NCBI GenBank assembly: GCA_028015205.1
Contig: CM051518.1
Location: forward strand, 53,802,372-53,866,371
Source of the DNA: Mytilisepta virgata
Taxonomy: Eukaryota; Mollusca; Bivalvia; Mytilida; Mytilidae
Reading direction: 5' to 3'
DNA length: 64,000 bases
Shown here: positions 35,101-50,100 of the stretch, piece after piece
Layout: each line of letters begins with the position of its first letter
Position numbering within the stretch: position 1 is the stretch's first letter
The notes under the pieces: generated by a model
Database searches by the model: none
The model's input: only the letters and a program-made list of their open reading frames with translations
Told to the model about the DNA's origin: nothing
Program-made: the position numbers and the translations under genes

Positions 35101-38100
35101 GTAAGAGGTGTTTTGCGCTATCAATGAGCAACAGCAATAAGTTGCAGAATACATGTATTTCTAATTTATAATATAACAGCACAAAAAGAATCTCTTACCT
35201 ATTTCTTCCCTTGTCAACAACCTTCTGTACACTTCATAGAATATAATAATTCCATTTGGTTTTAATGGACTGGACCATGATATCTGAATCCCTGAATGGG
35301 CCGCATTAACATCTGCTAATGCCAGCAATATAGGAGGACCTTGTTCTTCAGGTCTAGATTCCAATGTTCTTACTGTTGCTGCAGTACTTAGTTCACATCC
35401 TCTCTCTGTGCAGGCCTGGATTCTAAAAGAATATTCTGTCCAAAAGTCCAGCCCAGGTATTAGATAAGTATAAACATTTGGACCTCCAGAATAAACAATT
35501 TTATTTGCCTGATACAAAGTATAATTTACGATGGCTCCATTTGGGAAAGTGGGTGGTACCCATGTAGCTTGAATAGATGTTGAGGTCAAAGGTTGGAGGT
35601 TAGGTGGGGCTAATCCACTTGGTGATGCAGAATAAGTTGATGCTTTCACCTTTGCACTTTCAACACTTCCTTTATTATTTCTTGCAATAACAAAATATTC
35701 ATATAAAGTTCCTGGATTAAGATCATAATCTATGAAACTGGTTTTCAATGTTCCTGAGATTGACAAGGTTTCAGTATATATTAATTTTCCATCTCTTCTG
35801 ACATCGTAGGAGCTAATAATTCCATTTGGATAAACAGGTGGTTGCCAAGTTATTTCAACTGATCTTGAACTCAGAACATTCAAAACAGGTACTGGCATTT
35901 CCATAGGTACATCATCATCCGGTCGACCTTTGACCTCACCGCTATCAGTACATCCTCCATTAGTGCAGGCTCTCAAGAAAAACGAATACTCCTGATATGG
36001 AATTAAATCTGTCTTCACATATGACAGCATAGACCCACTATATATTTCTGAATTATCCATAAATATATGATATCTAAGGATAATACCATTTGAAACAGAT
36101 GGAACAGTCCATGATATGTTCAGTGCAGTTGAACTCAAAATTGATATTGTAGGCGTATCAACCTGAACTGGAGAAGACTCAAGGGTCCGAATCAAAGCAG
36201 CATTACTGACAGAACATCCCCCTGCAGTACAGACAGTTATTTTATAGCTGTACCATGTGTATGCAACAAGATTAAAATCAATATATTCCATAGGATCATC
36301 ACCTTTAAATGTCAATGGTACACTCTGATTTCTTTGAAGATTATAGCTTTGGATTATTCCATTTGGATGAGGAGGGATAGACCATTGTATAAACAGACTA
36401 TGGATATTATCAGCCACATGTCTTACAGTTGGTGGTTGAACACCTTCAGGGACGGCTTGGTCTGTAAATACTGACTGCCATGAGCTCTGTACAGGTCCTT
36501 TAGAGTTACTGGCCCTGATACTGTATAAATATTCTGTGAAGGGTGAAAGTTCTGTATCTGTGAAAGTATACTCCTCCTTATTTGTATCCATTGTCTTATA
36601 AATAACCACAGGATCTGAAAAACTTCTCTTTTTGCCAATTTTAAACTGCCTTACCACTTCAAATATGGTAATTTGACCATTAGGTTTAACAGGTTTTACC
36701 CATGTTAATGTTACAGCCGTAGCATTCTTAAATCCAACAGTTGGACTTGGCTGATCTGAGGGCAGTATTTCAGCAGTTACTATTTTCTGAGATTTTCCTA
36801 TAGAACACCCAGCAACAGTACAGGCTTCAAGTTTTAAAGAATATTCAGTAAATGGTTGAAGACGACGAAACTCAAATTCTCTATTTAAACCTTGATATAG
36901 AGGAATGTCCGATCCTTTTTCATAAATTTTATACTCTGTAATTATTCCATTTGGAACAGTAGGTGGGTTCCATCTCAGAATAACAGATGTGCCTGTGCTA
37001 ATTTTTTCGATGGTGAATAGTGGCAGTCCTGACGGAGATGACTGATCAGTTTGTATAATGGCAGGGGTTGCAGAGACATTTCCAAGTCTATTAAACACAG
37101 TCAGTTGAACCTCATAGTTAGAAAATGGTTCCAATCCACTGACACTTGTACTTAACACATCAGGTAATACAGTTACAGAATAAAGTAATGACGATGTTGA
37201 TGGAGCAATCAGAATTTTACTGTATGATATTTTATACATACTGATAATACCATTGGGGTCTTGTGGTGGCTGCCAAAAAATCTGAAATCCATATGGGCCA
37301 CTAGAGTTAACATATGGCTGCAATAAATTTTCTGGGAAAGATTCCATGGTTCGGACAAGTGACCATGGACTGTCAACATTTCCTATAATGTTACTAGCCA
37401 CAACTTTATACTGGTATTGTGTGTATGGTTTAAGATCACTTCCTGCATGAAATATTTTAGTTAGATTTTTAAGTACACGGTTAATCAATAATTCATTACT
37501 AGTACCTAGTCTTCGGTAATATATCTTGTATTGAATTATTTCTCCATTAGGATTTATCGGTGGCTCCCATGATATCGTAACAGATCTGGGACCAGTGGAG
37601 AACACAGTTGGTGCATTCATGCCATCGGGTAATGATTCCATTGTTGTAGCAAGAACTGGTTCCCCTAAACCACACCTGTTAGAAAATCCTTTGACACAAC
37701 CTTTAATTCGTATTTCATATTCAGTATGTGGTTTCAATCCAGTCATAGTGGTACTAAACGTCAGACCGACACCTTTGTTGATTTCATCTTCTCTCCCAGC
37801 ATTCAAAACTACTCCGTACTGATCTACAGGCCCTCCTGTAAAATCAACTACATCCCATTCAACATAAATTTCCGAGTCACTCGTAACAGTAAAATTTTTA
37901 GGTTCTGGAATATAAGGCAAGGACAGATCGGGCAAAGTTATAATCAACGGAGTGCTACTTGTGTTTCCAGCATTGGTTCCTGTTATTAGGTAATACTTGT
38001 ATGTTTCTCCTGGAATCAGGTTCTTCTCAACGGTTTCAAGTTTCATTGACATGAACAAGTAACTCAAGCCTTGTGACCATAGACGCATGATGGAGAAAAA

Positions 38101-41100
38101 TAAAATTTCTCCATTTGGTTGTTTTGGTGGATTCCAGAACAATAAAACTGAAGTTGATGTTAAAATAATGGCTCTAGGTGGATCTACACCTGTAATGACA
38201 CAATGATTAAAAGTGAAATTTTTTTCATCTGCTTTTTTACCTCCAAGTATATCATTTAAGAAATCATTTTAATTTCTAAAAAGAGTAATTATGCAAGTAG
38301 TTAGATTCTATTCAACTTGAACAAATTTAATTCTTTATGTGAAGAAATATTATGGGGTATGGAGGAAAATTCAGTATAATTTGATTTTCATTTCCGGTCA
38401 TCTTTTATAAAGATTTAAATACTTAAGGGGGTACAGAACACCTAAGGAAGTTAACTCTTTAAAAATCAGCTGAACTATTAGTAAAGGGAAATCAAGCTTC
38501 TCAATGATCAAAATCAGTGTTTGTTAAACTGCTATATATCCAATGAAATTATTCCCGTAAACTGTGTAGTTCAAATTCTTGAAATTTTTATATTTTTGTC
38601 AACAGGTCAAAGTAAATATTTCGTCAAAATTTTATGAAAAATAAACGAGCCAAATATATTTTAGTCAAAGTGTTGGGTACCCCCTTAAATGGCCTAATTA
38701 AAACAGAATGATATCTTACCAACAGGCAGATCAGCAAGAGTTCTAACAGTGATCTGTGTACTGTTTGTACATCCTCCATATGTACATGCCTCTAGTAATA
38801 ATCTGTAAGTGACGTATGGTAGTAATCCTGTGTAAAATACACAGAACAATCTAGATTATTTTCTAATAATACAATAATGTTTTGTATGATGTTTCTGACA
38901 TCTTTCATCAAAAATGCAATTTTTTTCAATTTTTGAAACTTCTTACAAAGACAATTTAAAAAACAGTTTCTTCATTCAAGTGTGGGCTCCATTGTAATTC
39001 ATTCTTACTAACCCAATAGAAAAAGGACTTTAACTGGAATCTGAATTATGTTCACAAATGAGTTCATACCAGTTCTTTTAAAAGAAGATAAACACTTGTG
39101 GATAAATACCCAAGTCACTGGCATTCAACTTTTTCATACAATACACAGTTAAATAAAAAATACCTCAACATTAAAATTAAAACTCAATCTTTGTGTATCA
39201 ATCTGAGAACAATCTTTTGCATTATGCACAAGTAAAATGACCAAAAATAATTTTCATAAAATCTCTAATATTAAGGGACCATAACTCTGTAAAGGAAACA
39301 CACTGACATCAAACCGAACTAATTATATAACTTTAAATTTTCCATCACTGTTACAATTGTATTAAAAAAACATTTTCCACCTTTAAGCATTTTCTGCAAG
39401 TCAGTTGTCTGGTAGGACTTTGTTGTGTCCTCATGAAAAATATATAATTTATATCCCTTTATGATTCCATTCAGTTTGTTTGGAGGCTGCCATGTGACCT
39501 TCATACTTGTTGAGGTCACTTCACTAACAACTGGTATCTGTATACCCTCTGGTTTACTCTGAGCTGTAGCTACTTTAACCTGAAACCATAGGTACAAAAG
39601 ATTTAAATTAAAGTAATTGAAGAAAATTATGTAAATTTTGGCATCTTAACTGGGACTAAAGGTACAATTCTAGTTATTGGCTAATCTAAACCTTCTTAGT
39701 ATTTTTGTAACATATCTTTTCACCTGTGATCATCCCTAACTAATTTTACAGATACAGACAGTATATGTTGATCCCAGTAAGAAGAAATATTTACCAATTA
39801 TTTCCATAAACCAATCCTCTAGGGGAGATATCTCTATTTAAATTTTCAGGTCCTTCGAGCTAATGTGGAACAAATGATTTCCCTTGTATAACCTGGTTAA
39901 GGACAGAAAACAAACTAATGCTTCTTGCTATATTACCTTACATATGAAAAAAAATACTCTTCTGTCAAAATATAATCATGAGATACTGTTTTATATTAGC
40001 ATTTTTTTCACAAAATCCTCAAAGCAAAATTAATAGATTATACTAACCTGGTAAGGGGAGATAATAGTATATCATCTACTAAATTGCAATAGAGATGTTA
40101 GTCATTTGTAGGAGATTTTCAAGATATTTAACATTAGTAGAAAGAATTTAAATGATGCTAGACTCATTTTAATTAAAATCGTTTTAATTTGGTGCTATTA
40201 ACAAATTCATAAGATTAGATGTGTTGAATTAAGTTTACTGCAGATGTAAACAGAGGTAACTGCTTTATGGAAAAGTAGGCCTGCAGTAACCTTGTTCTGT
40301 AGATTTTTTTTTTATTTCAGTATTACATCATATTTATAGCATGATTCTGAGAATAAGTATCTAGAATAATTATCGAAGAAAGGTTACCGATATTTCTGTG
40401 CCCTACCTGAAGTGTATATTTTATGAGATTACTTAAGGATTGTTTTCAATTTTGGAACAAGTTATAAAATATAACCTACTTCGAGGCAGTTTATGCTACA
40501 TAAACCACAAAGCCATTTATGTTTAAGCGTAAACTGATCAAAGTAGTTTATACATTTATACAAGTATAACCTGTTCCAAAATTTATAACAATCCTTTAAA
40601 TTTAATTTTCAAAAACTTTCGGATCCAAATTGCAGGTACAATCATTTGAATAACTTATTTAACTCAAAAATATTTAAATTGTGGACTGCGAAGTAATACT
40701 TTGGTGAATCACAGCACCCATATGCGAAATATTTGCCAGGTCTGACATATTACCCCATGCTAAGCAGAAGGTAATATGTCACTCGAACCTGGAAAATATT
40801 TCGTAAATATTGTGATTATTATACTTCATGCTAAGAATTCATCTAATTTAAAATTAATTCACTTTTCTCGTTTAAAAATGCTCATCGCTGACTGAGACAT
40901 TTCTTACTGTAAATATTCATAAAATTAGAAAAAAGTTACCTCCACACTACTGGTACAGCCAGCAGCAGTACATGCTGTAAGTTTATAGGTATAGGACTGA
41001 TATGGCAATATAGCACCATCATCTAAATACTGCTGTGTCATTCCACGGTATAACTCTACTCCGTCTCTTTTCAAAATAAACCTTATAATATCTCCTACAA

Positions 41101-44100
41101 GTAGATTAATACAAAATATTTATAATTCAGACATTGTTAGATTATAGTGTAATACAGTTGTATAACTCTCTGCCATGTCGTATGGTGGATCCATAATAAA
41201 AGATTGGTTAATCAATTTAATTCACACGTGATTATTTTCTCATACAATGTCAGAAGTGCTTTGATTATGAGAAATTATTCTCAGATGCTGACCATTTTAT
41301 CGTGATGGCTACCCATTGAGATTGAGGTCATAATAATATTTCAATATAAATTGTGTACAGTCATAGTAGACTGCATGGTAGAATATGCTAGGAATATGCT
41401 AGGAATCACGGTGTCCTTAGCCAAGAACAGATATATTAGTAGGTGTGTCTTTTTATTCTTAAAATATATACATTAGGAAAGTAGTGATCAATTTTTATCA
41501 ACTTAATCTTCCTATAATTTATAGCACAATTTTTTCTGAAACAAAGAAGACATTTATAGCTTGTCTTGTCATAAAGTCTTTGATCCATAGCCAAAAATGC
41601 AAAGCCATCTGTAGCTGACATTGCATCTATTTTTATAGTACATTAACCAGGTAGATCTTGTGGAGTCAAAAAATGAGGAAATAAACACAAAAGCTCAAAT
41701 TTTTAGACGATTTTCCAATTTTCCTAGGTGTATTTTAGTGTTGAAAAATTAGAGTAAGTACAGTAAATTCAACAATAAAATATACAGTTGTTATTGTAAT
41801 TCTTTGACAGATGACCATTCAACAGCTTTAAATGATTCCTGTACTTATCTTAACAGAATGTTACACTGCAAGAATTACAATACAAGTAATTTTTATTTTG
41901 TAACATTTTTTTTCTTCACATTTCTCAATTTAAAGTTCTACAATGTCTGATACGATCTGATCTGATTTACATATATATACCCCATACTCACTTACTCATT
42001 AACACGTAATTATAGTTACCATTAGGTTTTAAAGGCATTTCCCATGATAAATAAATGACATAAAGCTGTGAGGAATCTGTGTTAACTGTAGGCGGCATCA
42101 CTTTATCTGGTGCAGCTTCCTCAGTAATGATTGTTGTAAACTGACTGGTTGTCTCCCCTGCACTATTGACTACACTGATGGCATACTGGTACATGGAATG
42201 AGGTTGCAGTCCAAAATCTACACAAAAAGTGTAATATACATGTATATAGCTTCATTATTAAAAAATATACATCTATACAAATGGTATTAATATTTAAATT
42301 TTCTGTGAAGATGATAACTATAAAATTAGCTAACCTGAATATTTAAGGTCCATCCCGGAGTACAGTTTTTGTTCATCAACAACACAATTATCATTTGGGT
42401 CTGGTAAGGGAAGTAATACATAATCTCCATGGTAACCAATCACAGATCCACATTTTTCTATATTTTTCTGATAATCACATCTATCACAGTAAGCTTGCAC
42501 TGACTGTGTGATGGGACAAGCTGTACCCTCCCCACATCCTATGAAGAAAAGAAATGTTCAAAATATAGATAAAATCTGAGATCATACCAAAATTTGCTTG
42601 CACAGAAATGGATGATCCTATATGACTTTTAAACCAGATACAGTTTAAATCAGTTCAAAAACACAACTGTTAATGATTTTTTTTATGTTGACATGGAAAC
42701 AATAATATGAACAGAATCCCAAATATGTTTTTCTTTTTGCTATCAGTAAAGACAACTTACTTTCAATAGTATTTCTTAAATGCATAAAATGCTTAAACAG
42801 ATTTTTTAAAGATAAATTAAAACCCCAAGGAACAATTACTACACATCAATGTATACTGACCATATGTACTATACCAATCCATCCCATACCACATACTTAC
42901 CAGTTTCATCATCAGATACATCAGCACACACATGTGTTTGTGGATTATATCCCTTGTTGTTACAACAACTTAATGTTTTAGATATCTTCTCCAATCCACA
43001 ACATTTCTCATTGGCATTGTCCTTGCTAGTTTTATTGTGGTAATTGTGTACCTATATAAATTTAAAGTCAATATTTATATAGCATGCATAATACAATATT
43101 TTTGTGGAACATTAACACAAAAATAATGTACAGTTATATATGTACATCAATAAGCAATTACATGTATTCAAAACCCATTACTCTGTAGCATTAAATTGAC
43201 CAGTGATCAAAATTAATTAGAAATAAACATTGTTTGACATAAATTCAGCATATCTTCTTTCATGTTTTATTTTCTTTGTTTTAATAATTCTGATTCTGTG
43301 TTGAAATTTTTTAGAATTCTAATTCAAACATAAGACATCCAACTTTAAACAGTTGTTTTAATCACGTATATTTCGATATTATTCCCAGTTATGTAGTTTC
43401 AAGACAAAGTACTAGTGATTATAAAATTTCAGCATCTTTGGTCTAAGATGAAATAAGTAAATAGTAGAACAAGAAGCTGTCAGAGTGACAGAAAACAATT
43501 TTCCTTCATTACTGTTTGGAGCTGCACTAAACTAAAAACCAAATTTTTTCATTTAAAATTCAATTACAAAGAAAAGTATAAAATCAATCTAATATTTGAA
43601 AAAAAGTTCTTCAAGGAAAACCAATTTTATCATTCAAACACTACCTAATGGCTAAATACAATAATCCCCCCCCCCCAAAAAAAAAAAAAAAAATATACAT
43701 AAAATAAACAAACAAAAGACAAAGAGACATACCTTCTGATGTCCAGTATCACTGGTACAACACAATGCTGTACTATTGTTGACATAGTTTGTACTACAGC
43801 AGTGGTGTCCTGCACTGTAGACATAAGTAGTGCCTTCCTGATCATCCCCACAACAAACTTTGGACTCTTCCAATAAGTTACCTCCACAACACTGCTGTTG
43901 GAATCCATCATATAACTTTTCTGGTAAATGAAGAAAGAAATGAAAATTATGGTTCATTTATATAAATAGTATGAATTATTCTAAAAACTAGAATTTGAAT
44001 GTAAAACTGCATGTTTCATTAGGAAAATGTGATACAAAACTGTTAACATTTCACAGAAAACCTTAAACTTATAAAATTCATTTCTTTTCTCCAAAATATT

Positions 44101-47100
44101 TGTGGGTACCAAGTAAACAAAGATCTTCATTGTTCTACTTACTGAATCTCTTGTAAGAACAACACTTACCCTGGCAACACACTTGGGATCCTAATGAAGA
44201 AAAGGGTGTAGAACCACAACATTTATCACCATAGCCTATTAGTATTCTATCCTCATACAGATCAGGGCAACATACTTGGCCAGGCAGTACTTCTAGATAC
44301 CTAAAGAGTAATATATATGTATATGTTAAACATATCATTAAAACTATTTTGGTTTTAAGATTTTACATAAAACATGTTAAACTCTAATCTTACCAAAGTA
44401 TCACATTTATTTTTTCGGTAATGAGTTCCTTTTTAAAGCTGAATAATGAAAAATTGTTTTTTTTTTTTATATATTTAAAAATAAAACATTTCATCTATTA
44501 ATTGACCACATATTTTTACTTCCTGTTTCTTTTTGTTGGTATTACATGTAACATGTAAGTTCCATTTGTTATTACATCTTCAGTGGTATCATACAACATA
44601 TTAATCTGACAATAATGCAGTTTCTAACATACAGCCTACCTGTCTTTACAACACTGATGATTATTTTTCTTCTGATAAAATTTTCCAGCACAACAAACAG
44701 CATCAGATGTAGGCTTAGTTATATAGGATGTACCACAACAACCGTAGTCAGGTTTAATATCAAACAAAACCCCATTACAACAGGTCTACAAAACATAATT
44801 AAGGAATGAATTTGAAAGATACAATCAAATATAAGAAGGTTTAATTGTATTAAATTAATTTAGAGAAAAATCTGTAAATCTTTATTTTATTTAGAAAATA
44901 TTCTCAATATTTATGATTTTGTCCCGTGATGAGTGTCGGCTGAAACAAAGTTAAAAATTATCTGTTTACATCTAAGAATAATTTTTTTGTAAGGATTTTA
45001 CTTTTCTGAATTTTTTTATGGAACTAAATCTATGATAATATTTTAAATTTTGATGTGAATGCTTGAAACTATTATTGTGAATCTGTGGGAGTTGACAACA
45101 TTTTTTATTTATTATCTCCCCCTGAATAACGGTAACTGTAGCTTACCTTGGCACCAGTATAACACTGTGTTCCACAGACATTCTCAAAAATACTACATCT
45201 GACATATGTACATTTAGTTATTTCTGGATCCATGGTAGGTGGTGGACTGTGTAATAATCAAAATAAAAAATCAACTCAGAAGTATTATTCAATGATTCTT
45301 AAATTATATCAAATCTGATTTAAACCTGACCATGAATTATCTTTTTTTATTGTTTTGTTTTGTAGGATGGTAAGATTTCTGTCAGAACTGTGAAAATGTT
45401 TTCATTTCAAGCTAATATACATACTATTAGACAATTCAATTGATAGTGACAAAGAAAATACTTACATTTCTGAGCAAGGTTTCATGGTTTGTCTAATGAG
45501 GTCATATTTCAGTATAATACCATTGCCATTATCTGGAGGCTTCCATGCCACATCGACCTCTGTTGGTGATACAGATGTTACAGTTGGCTGACTTACATCC
45601 TGTGGTAGTGCCTCAACAGTAGTTACTAGCACTGGCTCACTCTCAGTACAGTCAAATACAGTACAGACTTCTATCTACAATACATAAAAAATATTTACCA
45701 TTAAAACAGTAAACATATTCTACAAAAAGTACTCTGGAATCTCAAAAGTACTTGTTTTTTCAAGTTGTTTGACAGAACTTCAACTTGTAGAACTACTATA
45801 TACAAAGAACTATTCATGGTCAGTTCTTTATTTTCATGAGTGACCTCATTTCTTTCTAGCCACACTCCCTGCATGCAAAAGACCCCTTCTGTAGTTTTAG
45901 AAAAAGAGCAGACGAATGACACTACAGAAGGCTAATTTATCTGACCCTACCCAACCATCCTCCTTTTACAGTGGCAGTCAAAACTGGATCCCCTTTTTGT
46001 CCTGTCCCACCCCTAATAAACTGAACTGGTTCTCATCCTGAAGAAGCATGAAATATTTGACACTGGACGTTAAGCAACAATCAATCTTTCTAGCAAAGTA
46101 CTGAACTGTCTATGGGATTTTTCTGACAAAGGAGGATTATAAATCTAAACATTTTCCCCCCAGCCACTTTTTAATCTAAAAATATATCCTTTCTGTTTAA
46201 CAAAACATAGAAAGTCAAAGATATAAACTCAAATATATATCATAAATCCAAAATGGACAAGGGTGATTTTTTTCTTCATCAAGGGTGTTATTTGAAAAGG
46301 CAACAAAGAAAATTAAAGAGTTCATCAAATTTAAGGGGTTAAATTTCATAAATGTACAAAACAATTAATCCTGTGACATATTATATGTATATAATACCTT
46401 GACAGAATACACTGTGTATGGCATTAGATCAGTGATAAGATAAGATCCTGGTTGTGTCATCCCTGTAGATATTCTGTCACTGATGACATGTATAAAGTAT
46501 CCTGTAATCTGACCATTAGGTTTCAGTGGTGCTACCCATGACACTCTGATAGAGGTATCACTGAGAACTGTAATCAAGGGAGGTAATACACCTTCTGGAG
46601 CTGTAATATATTTTAATGATATATTATAATGTTTCTGGTAATATGACAATCAGACTTCAATTTGGCTACCCAGGACACTCTAATAGAGGTATCACTGAGA
46701 ACTGTAATCAAGGGAGGTAATACACCTTCTGGAGCTGTTATATATTTTAATGATATATTATAATGTATCTGGTAATATGACAATCAGACTTCAATTTGGC
46801 TATACAGGACACTGTGATAGAATAATTGCTGAGGACTATTGTTACTGGGAGTACCATGTCATCAAGATCCATAAAAAGATCATAAAATATTCCATGTGTG
46901 GACTTTTTTATAAGAATGTTTCCACCATATCCTTTTTTTACCTAATACAAAACAGTTTATTGGTTGAGATACTAACAATATGCTTTTTAGTAATACTAAC
47001 TCAATTCATGATATCATGCTTTAGTGATTTGTATTCAGATATTCACAATTCACAATTTATTTTTATTTTCATACTTAATTAAACATGATAAGGTTTGGCA

Positions 47101-50100
47101 ATCTTACCACCAAGAGTGTTTATCCTCAAAACAGTTAAAATTTTTTACTCATTGTTTGAATGCAATACATAATTAACTACACAGTGAAACATAACTTTCT
47201 TTAAAATTTCTAAAAAATTTGTGTAGAAATGGCAGATATGAGACTGGGTACTTGGTGAGACAGGAGTAATAGAATTTAAATCTTTGTCTTTATTCATACT
47301 TTTAATACTTAAAGTGTACATGTAATTACAAATTCATGCAAAACGATTATATAAGCTACCTCCATCAAGTGTGACAACAGTTTGGGGTTCACTGGTTATA
47401 CTGGCTCCCCCATGTATAGTAACTGTAACATATACAGTATACTGTGTGTTAGGGGTCAGGTTCTGTAATAGGGCATGGTCTATTTCTGGTCCATACTGCT
47501 GGGTTAGATTACCGTATACACTACTGGCAGTTATAGTAAATTGTTTCACTGAGCCTTGTAAGTCTATCACATCTGAAATATAAAGAGTGAATTTTATGTT
47601 TCAAAGAATGCAAGTATTACTATGGAAAATAAAACTCAGAAATTTGGAAAATAAAGATTTTGTCTTATGCATGCATATGAGGCAAAGATTTGCAAGCTAC
47701 TATCCCTTGTTAAGACGTTTCTCAAATGGACAAAGAGATTTTATGTAATGAATTTACCCCCGGTATGTCATATCCCTTTCTTTTATGCACAATAAGTATT
47801 TTAATATTTAGCGAACTAATTTAATTGTTATTAAAAGTTTTGTAATGAACAAGTTTAAGGTACCAATAAAACTGGTTTAATGCCACCGATGATCAGTGTC
47901 AGTACCAAGTCACACTATTGCCTGTTGTTTCTATGTTTGTATTTTGTGATCTTTTATGTAATTGTTTGTCTGAAATTCTGTCTATTTTATGGTGTAGATT
48001 GATTTTTATGTCACTGTTGACCTTTCCTGTTAATAATTTTATTATTTATTAAAAGAAATAAATATTTACCTGGAGTACTCCAAGCAACATGCAGTCTGAT
48101 GTGGTCTGTTGGTGTGACCACAACATCTGGGGCTTTCCGTGGGAATCCTCCATATGTAGTTACCTCCCTTGAATTGTTACTGGTCAGCTGACCTACATCA
48201 TTATATACTGTCACTCTGTATATATATGTAGTAAACATTGGTAGGCCAGTATCCTCAAACAGCATTTTTGTTCCCAAGTAAACACTTTGCCATATGTTAA
48301 AGTTCATGGCTGATTCTGACAAAGATTACACAATAAATTAGTTTGTGACATAGAAGCAAACATTTTCCCTAAATATATAGTGGGTCATAAACAACTTAAA
48401 ATGGCAAATCAAATAACAACAGAGACCAAAATGCATGTGATTTTTTTTAGTGAACAGTTAAAAATTCAGAGGTGTGTCTAGTAAGAAGTTTTAGATTTTA
48501 TGTTTCCATGGAAAGTAACTAAGAAAAAGATATTTTAATCTGCCAAAACAAGATAAAAACTTGAATCATGAAAATTAGCAAAGGAAATCATAAATGCCAG
48601 CTGTGACAGGAAACACATCATAAGCTTGTGAAATTTACAATGACATTTAAATTAATGTTAATCATCAGCAGACAGTCATTTATAGCATCATGACAGAATA
48701 TAATATCAAATTATATATTACTAACTTTCAGGTACCAAATCGTCTTGTTAGAAGGGTGTTTTTCGAGTACAGGAGAAAACCCATAGCAACGAATCTGTTG
48801 ATAATTATTACATATCAAGTAGTTGCAACTGTTGCATTTTTCAGGCAAACATTTGGAACTCCAAATATCTCTGTTTATTTATAGATGAAGGCATTAAAGT
48901 AAACCAACAAACACAAAAACAGGTACCCAAATCCCCTCTTCATCAAATATGCATTAAAACAATTTTACAAATATAAGAATATGATTTTTTAGTACTTTCG
49001 AACAAACTTTTTCAAATGTTTCTTGTCACATTGAAAAATTAGAAAATGTGGTCCATTTGAGTACCCTGGGTTATTTGGGTTCTAGAGTGGTTTCAAATTG
49101 TTGAAAAAAATCTTCTTTAGTCTTAAAACTTCCACTTTATATGAAACATACAAACCTTCTAAAGGTTGTCTAAGTTTCATCCTAGACAATTCATATTGTA
49201 TGTTTGGTCCATTTGTTCTGTCTGGAGGTGACCATGCCACTGATATAATAGTTTGAGATATTTCTATAGGGAGTGGTGGATCCTGTCCCTCTGGTATTGT
49301 GGCATCTGTCCTCACATGGACTGCTGTACTCTCTGTACATCCTGCATCTGTAAGATAGACAGATAGATTTACTTGATCAAATATCAACAAACAGTACAAA
49401 TACATAAAACATACAATTTACAGAACAGAGTAAAACAATGCATGGCAGTAAAAAGTAAATTAAATATTTATTACCTCCCCTTATTTCTAACTATGGCTAT
49501 CTGGCTTTAAGAGCCTGTTACAGTAATATATCATGTTGTTTATTGCTACCTGTTCCCTTTTTGAAATTTCTTATTAACATAGGTGTTTCAACAGCACTTC
49601 ACTTATAGATTATATAATGCACATGTACTGAGGCAAAAATGTTCATATTTATGATATATCCCTTTATATTATAACAGAGACATAGCAGTACAGTCAAACC
49701 TGTCCTGACGGTCACCTTTATTAAGGAGCCACCTGCCTTCAGCGGTTGTCCTGGAGTCCACCCAAATAGTTTTACGTGTTAATTTAACTTGAATAAGCGG
49801 TCACTTGTCTTATGCGGCCAGCGGTCACAAAAAAATGGTATCCAAGCTTGAAATTTACCTAAATTAAGCGGCCTTTCTATAAATCTTAAATCATCGTTAA
49901 TTGACTTTCAAATCATCTCTAATTAATGGCATAGCTTAATTATCATTCAAATTATCAATCTCATCGTTCATTACGGTCGATTGTGGAAAAAATCATCATT
50001 TCATATAAAACTTGATTAAACGGTCACCTGTCTTATGTGGCCACTTTACTTTTGTCCCAATTGTGGCCGTTAAAAGCAGGTTTGACTGTGGTTACAGATA

